From Pigoraptor chileana (lineage: Eukaryota; Opisthokonta; Filasterea), in contig CALSCR010002325.1 in assembly GCA_943704495.1 (NCBI GenBank), positions 1-20,551 of the forward strand: DNA of 20,551 nt, read 5' to 3'. Shown here piece by piece: positions 10,501-19,749 of this stretch. Positions within the stretch are counted from its first letter, which is position 1, and each line of letters begins with the position of its first letter. The position numbers and the translations under genes are program-made. The notes below the pieces were generated by a model. The model was not told the DNA's origin. It saw only the letters and a list, made by a program, of their open reading frames with translations, and did not search any database.

Positions 10501-13070
10501 ACGACGGGAGATTTTGTGCAGAGTATGTGGCAGCGGCGATCGAGGCCTCGTGGCGCACGGCGTCCCTCTGCCCCTGGACCTGCGCGAGCAGCGCTTCGTA
10601 TAGCGACGCCTGTCTCTCGATCTGCCCCTGAAGCAGGGCCATCTGCTGTGTGTGCCGCTGCGTCTGTACTTCCATTTGGGCTTCGTAGTGGTGCTGCATG
10701 CGCTCGAGAACTGCACCAATGCCCGGGCCCTGCGACTGCATAGACACGCGCGTCCCGACGTCATCAAACAACAGGCCGGACACGGATGTCGCAGGACGCG
10801 TCGAGTACGATCCCCGCACGGCGTTCTCGTCACCGTCGTCAAATCCAACAGAGTAGCTTTGCGAGGACGAGCCGATTGCGGCACCGTGTGGCCTCGTCGC
10901 GGCAGCGTACGCCGACTGCCGCAATCGTTCTGGCGCAGCGTCATCCTCGTCGGCGTATCGGTCAGGATCGTAGGAATCGTCAGTCACTCTTGCAGCGCCA
11001 CGCAGGTTCGAACCCGCAATCTTGCGCACATCGGCGTCAAACGACACCCGGTATGCAGACGGATCATCACGCACTGTCGAGCGCACATCGCCGTGAGCAT
11101 ATTCTCCGCCGCCGGGAAGGAGCGAACCGAGCGACCTCCTGTCGCCGCCGGCATGCGATTGCGCGTGCGAATGTGGATATCCGGCTGCGTGTGCGCGCTG
11201 TCCCTGCGCATGCGCCGACTGGGACACACCCGCACTTGCATCCCTCCCAACAAGCACAACCCGTTGGCGTGGTCCATCCGCTGCGGCGTAGACAGCGCCA
11301 TCCGCATTCTCGTGACCCCTCTCGCCGCCTTCCAGGCTCAGCCACTCGTCGGGGTGCGCAGGATCGTGGGTGACCGTGCCATAACCAACAGGCCTTGCGC
11401 CCTTTCGCAGCTGCTCGCCGCCGTAAGTTCGCCTCCGCGCAACCACGTGGTCGTGGCCGTCGCTAGCCTCGTCGTCTGCGACGCTTTCACCGGCGCTATC
11501 GAGGAAGATGTCGCGAAGCCGCTCGTTAGAATCGGCAATCGGAATGAATTCCGTGTCCTCTCGCATGAACAGAGGAATGCCCACTGTCGCCGCGCTACTC
11601 TTGTCCCACTTGCGCCGACCGCTCCCGTGTCTCGGTGTGGCCGACGGAGACGACTCAGACGACGCTGCCGTCTTCTGCACAGCCGACATTGGGGCGCCAC
11701 TGCTGCTCCCTGCCACGGTAGCCCGGGGCGAGTCCACGTCTCTTGCTGTCAAAGGGCGCGGGGCATCATCATTGCGCATATGGTGCGCGCTCACGTCCGG
11801 TTTGGCGTGGGCATTCGAGTGCGACGGCGCCCCAACAGAAGCGTGTGCGATGCGCGAATATCGGTCTTCCTCAGCGGAGTCGTCATTGCTGTCCGTGCGC
11901 ATGGAAGGACGCTCCGGTGGCGCGGCGCCCAGTGCACGTGACGGTCGCTCGCTCATCCCCGTCCTGAATTGTGCCGCTTCGTCAGACTCCATGGTCTCGT
12001 CGTCATATGCGCGAGCGTGTGATTGCGTTGGCGCGTGTGAATGGGCTGCTTTTGGGCGCTGCTGGTTCGAGTGGTGGTCGTGATGAAGGTGATGCGATCG
12101 TGCGGTAGGAGCGTCAAGGCGAATTGCAATGTCGGTAGTGTCGTGCTCTTGCTCTTGATGCGAGGCGGAGACACGACCACCGGTCTGGGGCTGTGCATCA
12201 GTGCCCTGCGCACATTCGCGAAACGAACATAAGGAATACACGATCGAAAGAACAGGATTAGCGAGCGATTGAATCCCTGCCGCGCGCCAACACAAAATAT
12301 CAATCAAACAATTAATCGCCATCACCCACCAACGGCCTCTCTTCCAGTTCCTTTCGTCGCATTTGCTGCTCTCTCCTCCGCCGCTGCATTTCGGCAAACG
12401 CCTCGTCCCTCGACATGTCCTCCACAAGCGGCGGATAATCCACTTTTTCCAGCAGTCCCGTCGACTCGCCAGCATCCACAGCAACGTCCGACACGACATC
12501 ATTCGCAGCAGTCAACCGCTCGCGCGCACTTTCAGGCGATGTATATCTGTGGAGATGTTCCTCTTGCATTTCTTCGTGGACTTTGGAAGGCACATTTTCG
12601 ATTGTCGCGCGAGGGCCCTGCGCGCTCGCGTCAACGTGCGCATCGCCCTCGGTGTCGTCCGTGTACTCTGAGTCCCACGCCGGCCCCAGCTCCCTCGTGC
12701 GATTAACGCTCATTTCTGATGGATCCCCGTAATATTCGTCCTCGTCGTTGTTTGATGAGGATGCGGGGGGGATCGAAGGGGCCTGCAGCGAGCTGCTGCC
12801 CACAACAACCGGAGTCTCAGACGGCCTCTCGAGAGTCCGTGTCCGCGACAGCCCCTGATCTTCAAACGATTCGTCCCTCTCCACATCCAGTTGAGCACCA
12901 GCAGGCTCATCATGTACGCTTTCATCGTCGTTGTTGTGCTCATCCACTTGGCTCTCGGGGACAACTTCAACACGCACGGGCCATGCAGCGTCATCCAGGG
13001 CATCCTCATAAACAGGAGCCGCGTCCATCTCGCCGTCACTGCTCACGCTGCGCTGTGCGAGAGTGCTCAT
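7534..13070 (-). CDS. Unrecognised acidic, glutamine-rich coiled-coil protein (six exons)
   Basis: Exons on the minus strand: 13070-12330, 12205-10094, 9785-9660, 9452-8803, 8663-7943 and 7686-7534. All introns are GT-AG. Introns 1, 2, 3 and 5 are phase 0 and intron 4 is phase 2; all phases match and the frame closes at 1,500 residues. The start is the first in-frame ATG (13070); the frame upstream offers only GTG. Residues 1-247 are strongly acidic and end in an Arg/Glu helix. Residues 248-740 are low-complexity, His/Ser/Ala-rich, with one more ordered-looking stretch (LFMREDTEFIPIADSNERL). Residues 741-1050 form a long heptad-like coiled coil across exons 2-4. Residues about 1111-1164 are mostly Gln. 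Exon 5 has a DDDDD run. The last ~75 residues return to a charged helical segment (MEKDRLESDF, then RRLEQLSREIGAVKMAL) and look the most conserved. The overall build recalls centrosomal, ciliary or scaffold proteins, but I cannot name a family and do not assign a function. Confidence 0.85.
8940..9110 (-). repeat. CAG/CAA tract encoding a polyglutamine region
   Basis: On the minus strand exon 4 of the coiled-coil gene carries a run of mixed CAG and CAA codons with occasional Leu, His, Lys and Ile codons. It encodes about 50 residues that are mostly Gln. The two Gln codons are interleaved and the frame is kept open, which suggests selection on the amino acid run and not a recently expanded pure triplet repeat. 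A second short (CAG/CAA) run of seven codons lies at about 8593-8615 in exon 5. Confidence 0.85.
9786..10093 (-). other. Intron 2 of the coiled-coil gene
   Basis: This 308-base intron has donor CAG|GTAAGG at 10094/10093 and acceptor TTTTCCAG at 9786, phase 0 on both sides. The interior is AT-richer than the exons and has scattered CA dinucleotides. I see no gene or structured element inside it. Confidence 0.85.
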
Positions 13071-13552
13071 TGTATCGAACGACGTCACACCCGTCAGCCC
13101 TGGCGTTCATGTGTTGCATGCACCATAGAAAGCGACATGCTACGTCGACTGCCTCGTGGAACTTGCAAAATATACTGAAATCCACGCCGGTTTCGCAGTG
13201 TATTGGAAATGGCGGGAGTTTTTTCGAATTGGACCTTCCGACGTGCACTGTAATTTTCCGACTCACTTCAATTCCGTTATATCACGTGCATAATCGGAAT
13301 CAACGCTGGTGACAGTTGGCGAGTTCTCGGCAAAGAGGCGGTGGACAAGGCGTGTACAGACATTTCATCAAACAGAAAGATGTGAGTGCATTTACGCAAA
13401 CGAAGCAAGACAAGTTCAAAAACGTCACTCTCGCCCGCTTTCAAAGAGTATATTTTTCAAGGCGGGGGCGGCTGGAACGACCGGCCGCGCGTCAGTGCGC
13501 CCACATGACATAACTACACTGCCTCAACCAGACCCACTCTGTCGTCGCAAAG
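13071..13552. promoter_or_regulatory. Divergent intergenic region, probable bidirectional promoter
   Basis: These 482 bases separate the ATG of the minus-strand coiled-coil gene from the ATG of COG1, so promoters for both must lie here or overlap the transcribed ends. Candidate sites seen: GACGTCAC (13081-13088, CRE-like), CACGTG (13283-13288, E-box-like), a TATA-like TATATTTTT (about 13449-13457) directly followed by the GC-box-like GGCGGGGGCGG (13461-13471). The last pair is about 90 bases before the COG1 ATG. The shared-promoter role is inferred from gene order; the motifs are string matches only. Confidence 0.5.
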
Positions 13553-14896
13553 ATGCGGTCCGCCGAATCGCGCCAGAGCGGCGCAGGGCCTGCATCGCCC
13601 ACAGCGCCCGCCCATCCCGATGCAGAAGCCGACCGTCTCTTCTGCAAACACACCATATCTGAAATACGTGTGATTGAGAAGAGGGTGGGTTTGAATAGAA
13701 GTGTGCTGTCGAAAATAGACTTCTGGAGATGGGGTTGCACTTAGTTGCTAGAATGTGCTCCTGCGTCGTCTCGATCCTCAACAAAGTTCGAATGCATCTC
13801 CTTGCAGATTCGCGGTGACATTGAAAGGAAGAAGGAAGAGCTGCGTCAAATGGTTGGCGAGCGGTATCGCGACCTCATTGGTGCTGCGGATAGTATCATG
13901 ACAATGAAGACCGCCTCTGACCAGGTGAGTGTGCACACACACACTCGATGCATTTATTACCTGGACGATGTGCCGAACAAAGATGCACGTGTAACCATCA
14001 ACCCTCGCGGTCAAGCTATCACTGATAGGGCAAAAGTGGTGTCTTTTATGTTCAAAGCAACTGCACTGGTTCGAGCAGATGCGTGTCGCCTCTCACCACA
14101 TCTAGTAACGCACTTCCTTTTACCCACCGACACAGATTCAAGATGGTATCGAGAAAATAGACACCCTTTGCAGGCAAGCGGGTCGATTCCGCGACTCTGA
14201 CGCCGCCACCGACGGCTCCAAGAAAGCCGATGTCGCCGTCCCCGCGTCGATGCATGCTTCAGCTCGACCCCGTGCGGCATTCTATTCTGCGGCGACACAA
14301 ATGAAACTGCTTGTAGATACACCCGAGCAGATCTGGGGGGCTCTTGAGCGCCGGGAGCATCTCCGTGCGGCGCAGCTTTACCTTATTGCTGAGTACATGT
14401 TCGCCAACATCAGCATCGACGAGGTGTCTGCGGTTGGCGTTGGTCACGTGCCGCTGGAGAGTGCGCAGCAGCGGGGATCTCTGCTTGCGTCATTTCCCAT
14501 TCTTAACAGACAATGGGCGGCAATTGGACACTTTCGCGATCCCATCCTGCAGGGGGCGCGTGGTGACCTCGCCGCCGAGACAATTGATGAGGCATCGCTT
14601 GCAGACGCAGCCTGCACCGTGGTGCTTCTGGACGACCGCACTCCAAAAGAGGTATGTGCTCCCCTCGCTTCCGCAGACGGGTTGCTGTTGTCTTCGTCTA
14701 TTTGTCTATGTATGCTCTCTCTCGCGCTCTATCTCTCTCTCTCTCTCTCGCTCGCTCTCTCTATATCTTTTTCAGTCCATGGGCACAGAGCCTGAGAATA
14801 TGACTTGAATCCTACATGTCGCCTTTCCCTTCGTCTCTTTTTCTCCATTTCTGTCGGACCGATTGACTTGTGCGCAGTGCGCTTTGAGCACTGAGT

Positions 14897-14937
<41 letters not shown>

Positions 14938-15146
14938 TCCCTCTCTCTCTCTCCGCTTATATATGTAAACACATATTTATATATCTTTCTGATGCAATCA
15001 ACGCATGTCTTTGGATTTGATAGCTCACCGCATCTCCGCTCGCTGTGCCAACTATATCCAACGCCCATCTGTTAATCCTTTGTTCTTTTCGAATTTGCCG
15101 ATTCCCGATGCAACACATACACACACACGCGCGCACATACACACGC

Positions 15147-15186
<40 letters not shown>

Positions 15187-18100
15187 ACACTAGGTGCTTG
15201 CGGAGTATCTGGCGGCGAGAACGGCGCTCATTCGCAGTCTCTTTCGTCCCGAGGGATTTGCTGCAACCACCGCAAAGGAGCAAATTTGTCGTGTGGTGCG
15301 AGTGGTCAAGGTGCGAACATTTGCCACGCCATTTGTGTATGCAAGTGCGAGTGGCATAAAAGCCCGTTTGCGATCGTGCATTCAACCAATCCTTATTTGA
15401 CGAACTTTCATATAACCAAAACAAAATGGTCATCTCTCTCTCTCTCTCTTCTTTCTATGAAGTTCATGAGCGCCTAAGACACTGACTTGAGATCTGCACC
15501 TCTCTCTTCTTTCAATTAACTTGCACGCAGACAACGCTTTCGACGGCACACAACGTGTTTTTCAGTCGGGGTAGTGCGGCGTCTGAGGCCAATGCAGCGG
15601 CTGCAGTGTTTCCGTCGGGGAAGCTGGCCGCCGCCCTCCGCCACGTGACCGCAGGGGAGGACGCGGCCGATGTGCCTTATATTGCGCGCCTGTTTACCGG
15701 CGGCAGCATGCACGCAATTGTGCGGAATTTGCCACATAACGTGCAGAAATTTAGGGTGAGTTATTTCGGATAATTCACCCCGCTCCGTTGTAATCTTGCA
15801 TGCATGACACGATCGCGTGTCGTTTTTGTCTCTTGTCTCCCGATTGTGTCGAATCCATGATCGTGCCTGAGACACTGATACTGAATCCTTTATCTGTCTC
15901 CCGATGCAACAGCCAACAAGCCATCTGCACACCACCAGCATACGCAGTGATCCCGCCAAGACCAGGGCGGAGTGTCAGTTGCTTGCCTCGGAATGGCTCG
16001 TTTCGGCGTCGTCGATTGTGTCGGAAGGTGCGACGGGGGCGCTTGCTGGTGTCCAGACAGTCAAGTCACTGCGGTCACTCGCCGATGCGGTGTGGGACAC
16101 GCTGAACGACGGCAAGGTACATCCCACTGTATTCCCCTGAACCAAAAATGCCATCGATTATTCACTCGAAAATGCATCACCCACGTGGATTGTAAATGTT
16201 ATTTCTGGCATGCAGTTTCGTTTCTTTTACTTGCCCCGTTGATCTCTTTTTGCCGCTCACATTTTGGTATGCCCATAATCACGTTTGTTGCTGTGGTGTG
16301 TGTGTGCGTGTGTGTGTGTCAGGATTCCTCGGAAGACTGGAGTGAGCTTTGCATCGGGCTCGTGGGGCGCGTCGTCCCTCTCTGGGATCTCCTTCTTCGG
16401 CACCACGTGGTTGCCCGTGCAAAGGAGATGTTGGAGGTGGCGTTCTCGAGGCTATCCAGAGTCCCTGGCGAGATGATTGCCGGATCCGCATCCTCCCCCG
16501 TGCACGAGGACGTGGGCGCGTGGGTGTGGAGTGACGAAGGCGATCAGATGCAGATCGACCAGAATTCGGGGGGTGCCGTTGGCGGTGGCGGATACGCTTT
16601 TGCGTCTGGATCGGTCGGTGGGCTCGTCGCCGCCGTGGACCTTGCCAATCCCCTCGCACTCAAGGTATGTTGTGCCGCCCACATGTGCTCATGTCCTCAT
16701 GTCCTGCGTCGTCAGCATCGGCTTCAAGCGAGTGTGCGTGTGCGATGGCAATACGCATTGTGTGGCCGTTGTTTTGTCTCTGTAATCATCGTGATGTCAT
16801 AACGTTTCGTTGATTTATTTTGGCGAGCACCTTTGCACCTTTGTGTTGTTTTTGTGTGCACGTGTGGAAAACAACTCAACCCCCACCAAAATTCGCGCAG
16901 TCGATTGGCGTCACTCCCTTTGTGAGAGACGTTTGCGCGAAATTTGACTCGTCACTCGCGGGCATTCTCGACGACGCGCGACACGCCTTTGGATCGCCCG
17001 ACGACGACCGAGGTCACGTGAGCGCATCGATTCCCGCGGATGAGCCTCTGCGTGGGGGTGCGCATGGCCCATTCGACCGGCGCGACGACGGCGGTGACAT
17101 GCGTGCTCACGTGCGCACCCTGTGTCACACGTGCGTCATTGCGGTGGCTGCGGATCTCACTGACGTACACGAGGCGGCTCGTGCGACCGTCGATGCCTAC
17201 GCGGCGTCACGGAGGGTGGCACATGGCGTGAGCAATGGTGGGAGTGGTGGGCCGGTGGTGGTGGATGCAGCGCAGGCACGTGCTGCGGGATCGTCAGTGC
17301 TGCTCGTCGGGCGCGTTGCACTCGGCGTCGCGCAACACTGCCGATCGCTGCAGGACGCCATGCGCCTCTCTGACGGATCGGAACAGCGCGAATCAGCCCT
17401 CCGCCGTTCCTCGAGTGGCGGGGCGCGCACGCCGACACCCCGCATGACGCCGACAAGACAGGCGTCGCTGACTGCGGGGGCGGCCTCGAAGGTTGAGTTT
17501 GACGCGCGGTTGGAGGAAGGACGAAAGGTGCTGCGTGCGCTTCATGCCGCGTGTCACCACACGTGGGCGGTGTGTCTGTCGCACTGCCTGGGAGCCGAGC
17601 TCGAGGGCGGGCTGCGGGAGGAGGACTGGATGGACCCGATTATTGCGCGGAGTGCGTGGGAGGATGTTCGCATTCAGGTTTGTTGGTTTGTGTGTGTGTG
17701 TGGGGGGGGGGGGGGGGGCACTGAATGTCTGCAGTGCCACACCACGAAGTCCGCTGCTTTTGTGGTTGGCATTAAATTATTGGTGGTGGTTTTTTTTTGT
17801 GCTTTTGTTTTTGTTTGTGCAATTGTGTGATGTTTTTTCCTCCTTTGTATAAATAGTGTTGGTTGTTGTTGATTCATTATGAAGGGAATCGAAAGGGAAT
17901 GATATTTTTACAACTCACATCTCCAAACACATCGCCCACTTTCAATTAATGACACAACCCAATTCGTTTTCTGCTTTTGTTTTGTTTTTTGTTTTGCGCA
18001 ACAAAATGCTCAGGAAGAGACAGAGGGTGGAGATCGCGTGGACACTGTCGTGCGGTTGCCTGCACACTTGTCCCGCGCACCGCTGGCATTTGTGCGGGAA

Positions 18101-19315
18101 CTGTGCTCATCGCTCAACGCCTGCGCCGCCCATGCCCTCGACAGGGCAATATTGCTCGACGCCGTCCAACTCGCCGCCGACGAGGCACTCGGCATCTTTG
18201 AACGCTTTGCGTCGTCACGAACTGTCGATTCATCGCCTTCTTCCAGGGACGGAGCTGCCGTGGGGACGATCCAAGATGGGCGTGCGAACGGTAGCGTGCA
18301 CGCTGCAGGAGACCACAGTGACGGCGGCGTGGATGCGGCGGCGTCACGCATTTCGCAGGACGGGTGTCTGCAGGCGCTGTTCGACTGTCGGTTGCTCTTT
18401 GATCTTCTCTCGGCGCGACTGCTGCCCCAGTGCCACCCGCAACTTGTGGACTTTGCCGCACGTCGCGATCGTCTCATATCTCTGTGGACGTCGAAAATTG
18501 ATCCGTTTGACATGGACGTCTTCTCTCCTCACATGCGCGCAAACGTCATCAAGGCATATCAGCGGTGTGTGTTTTGCTTGTTGCTCATGTGCTTCGTTGT
18601 TGGCCTGTGTGTGCTTGTTTGTGGTATGTTTCTTGCTGTTTGTGTTCTGTGTGTCCTTGCATACCGTAGCTCTTTGGAAGCTGTTAATCATCCTGCCCTC
18701 GTTTTGCATGAGTTTTTTCAAAGCGATTTGAGAGCGGGTGCATGGGCGTTGAACTCACTTAAGCTCGTGGCAATGTGTCTGTTTGTTGCGATTTCAGGTC
18801 GAGCGTACTGTTTGGGACTGTCGCCTCCCTTAATAGGCTCTATGGCGACCAGAAGCGTGCAATGCAGACTCACGAAGCCCACAGTGCGCTGGCAGTTGCC
18901 CCCGTGGCTCCGCGGTGAGTTCCACTCGTGTGCGTTTGTGCGTCCATTGCAACATATAGTGTGTGCGTGTGTGTGCGTGCGTTTGTGCGTGTGTGTGTGT
19001 GTGTGTGCGTGTGCGTATGTGCGTGCAGTGCGTATCCCAACCGCACACATACTCACTGACAAAAACCGCACACAACATGGCATTGGCACCCTCCAATTCA
19101 AACACCCCCAACGGAGCAGGTTTGCGCTGCTTCCGATCAGCGCGACTGCCGCTGCACCGGCCAAGGCGCCGTCGTGGCAGCAGGCGGCAGCAAGACCGAT
19201 GGACCGCCCCCGCCCGGCTTCATCGACGTCATCATCCAAGCACGCGCATCACAAGACGTCATCCGCCCCTGCGCAGACGTCACGTGGTCTGTTTGGAGGC
19301 ACTGGTCTGTTTTGA
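13553..19315 (+). CDS. COG1: Conserved oligomeric Golgi complex subunit 1 (eleven exons)
   Basis: Exons: 13553-13684, 13808-13924, 14136-14651, 15194-15310, 15531-15755, 15913-16116, 16323-16664, 16901-17677, 18014-18564, 18798-18914 and 19120-19315. All ten introns are GT-AG; 1-8 are phase 0, 9-10 phase 2, and the frame closes at 1,097 residues (human COG1 is about 980). The ATG at 13553 has A at -3. COG1 is a core subunit of the COG tether, a peripheral Golgi complex that captures retrograde intra-Golgi vesicles. Recognition rests on the N-terminal Vps51/COG1 signature KKEELRQMVGERYRDLI (residues about 52-68, spanning the diagnostic helix), FYSAATQMKLL and FPILNRQWAA in exon 3, LAEYLAAR at the start of exon 4, LAGVQTVKSLRSLADAVW in exon 6, IDPFDMDVFSPH near residue 972 and RSSVLFGTV across the exon 9/10 junction. 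Exon 8 carries a Gly/Asp/Ser/Thr-rich expansion that accounts for much of the extra length. The C-terminus is Ser/His/Ala-rich and ends in a GLFGGTGLF tail. Confidence 0.95.
14900..14954. repeat. (TC)n microsatellite in COG1 intron 3
   Basis: This is a tract of about 55 bases made of TC dinucleotides with two CCC-type interruptions. A looser CT-rich tract lies 140 bases upstream, at 14714-14762. A further short (TC)n tract sits in intron 4 at 15433-15450. Confidence 0.95.
15113..15190. repeat. (CA)n microsatellite ending at a splice acceptor
   Basis: This tract of about 78 bases consists of CA dinucleotides with CG and TA interruptions in its first half and near its end. It ends 1 base before the TAG acceptor of COG1 exon 4, so it occupies the position where a polypyrimidine tract would normally lie. 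Confidence 0.95.
16291..16319. repeat. (TG)n microsatellite at the COG1 exon 7 acceptor
   Basis: A TG-rich tract of about 29 bases with one CG interruption runs to within one base of the CAG acceptor of exon 7 (exon starts at 16323). It takes the place of a pyrimidine tract. Confidence 0.9.
17678..18013 (+). other. COG1 intron 8, with a TG tract and a 17-base G run
   Basis: This 336-base intron starts at CAG|GTTTGT and ends at GCTCAG|GAA, phase 0. About ten bases after the donor comes a TG tract (17689-17700), then an uninterrupted run of 17 G (17702-17718). The rest is T-rich, with a run of T near 17791-17798 and TTTTG repeats before the acceptor. No gene is seen. Confidence 0.9.
17689..17718. 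repeat. (TG)n followed by a 17-base G homopolymer
   Basis: The TG dinucleotide tract passes directly into a pure G run at 17702-17718. The run lies on the transcribed RNA strand of COG1, close to the donor of intron 8. Homopolymers of this length are prone to sequencing error, so the exact count may be off. Confidence 0.85.
18958..19026. repeat. TG-rich microsatellite in COG1 intron 10
   Basis: This imperfect TG/CG tract of about 68 bases fills the middle of the 205-base intron 10 (18915-19119). It stays open in the frame that reads through from exon 9, giving a Val/Cys-rich translation. Confidence 0.9.
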
Positions 19316-19749
19316 GTCTGTGGCGTGTGTCGGCAGCTATTAGCGCTCTAAGCTACTACTGTCGGAGTCTACAGATATATAAGTAAAGAAATGGTGATAT
19401 ATGTGCATGTCAAATGCATTGTATCTGCATTTTTAAGTGGCAAACTTTGGACGGGTGTTTTTTTTGTTGCTGTGACGTAGTGTGTTACGCATGTTCGTTA
19501 TTCCTCTTGAAAGCATGACAGCTTTAATTCACTATACAAAGTGCACGCATGGCACGCACGACACGCACGCACGCACGCACGCCCAATTCACCCCTTCCAC
19601 GTCGGCACACAATTGTTACGAGCGCAATCATGCCACAGAAACGTGTGTGTTACGTCACAGAAACGTCCATCGATCTGAAATGTAACTTAACGACAAGCAC
19701 TCATGCCCTGCTTGCGCAGAGCACGCAAAGAGTCTGTCTTCCTTTTTCG
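19316..19749. other. Convergent intergenic region between COG1 and the ClC gene
   Basis: This 434-bp spacer lies between two stop codons that face each other and should hold both 3' UTRs. It includes an AT-rich patch after the COG1 stop (about 19370-19400) and a CACG-type tandem tract (19552-19582). There is no canonical AATAAA on either strand. I see no gene in it. Confidence 0.6.
19552..19582. repeat. Short CACG/GCAC tandem tract
   Basis: About thirty bases of imperfect tetranucleotide repeat (ACGC units) lie in the 3' intergenic region between COG1 and the ClC gene. No function is suggested. Confidence 0.8.

Larger units (their letters stand above)
14652..15193 (+). other. COG1 intron 3, packed with microsatellites
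   Basis: This is the longest intron in the window (542 bases). It runs from donor GAG|GTATGT to acceptor ACACACTAG|GTG. In order it holds a CT-rich tract (about 14714-14762), a nearly pure (TC)n tract (14900-14954) and a CA-rich tract (about 15113-15190) that reaches the acceptor. No gene is visible in it; open frames here are repeat artefacts (Leu/Ser or Thr/His runs). Confidence 0.9.

Noticed and set aside
11005-11014. GGTTCGAACC, resembling a tRNA B box
   Set aside because: It lies within a coding exon and there is no matching A box, cloverleaf or 3' terminator-like T run around it.
10652-11941. A 429-codon plus-strand open frame opposite the coiled-coil gene
   Set aside because: It is antisense to exon 2, whose frame is supported by phase-matched introns on both sides. 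The translation is Arg/His/Val-rich with no domain, as expected of a shadow frame in GC-rich DNA.
13068-13088. A longer start for the coiled-coil protein at 13088
   Set aside because: The codon there is GTG on the minus strand. The first in-frame ATG is at 13070, so I used that.
14700-15190. Long repeat-rich open frames in COG1 intron 3
   Set aside because: They are translations of CT and CA dinucleotide repeats, lie between well-supported exons, and have no independent support as genes.
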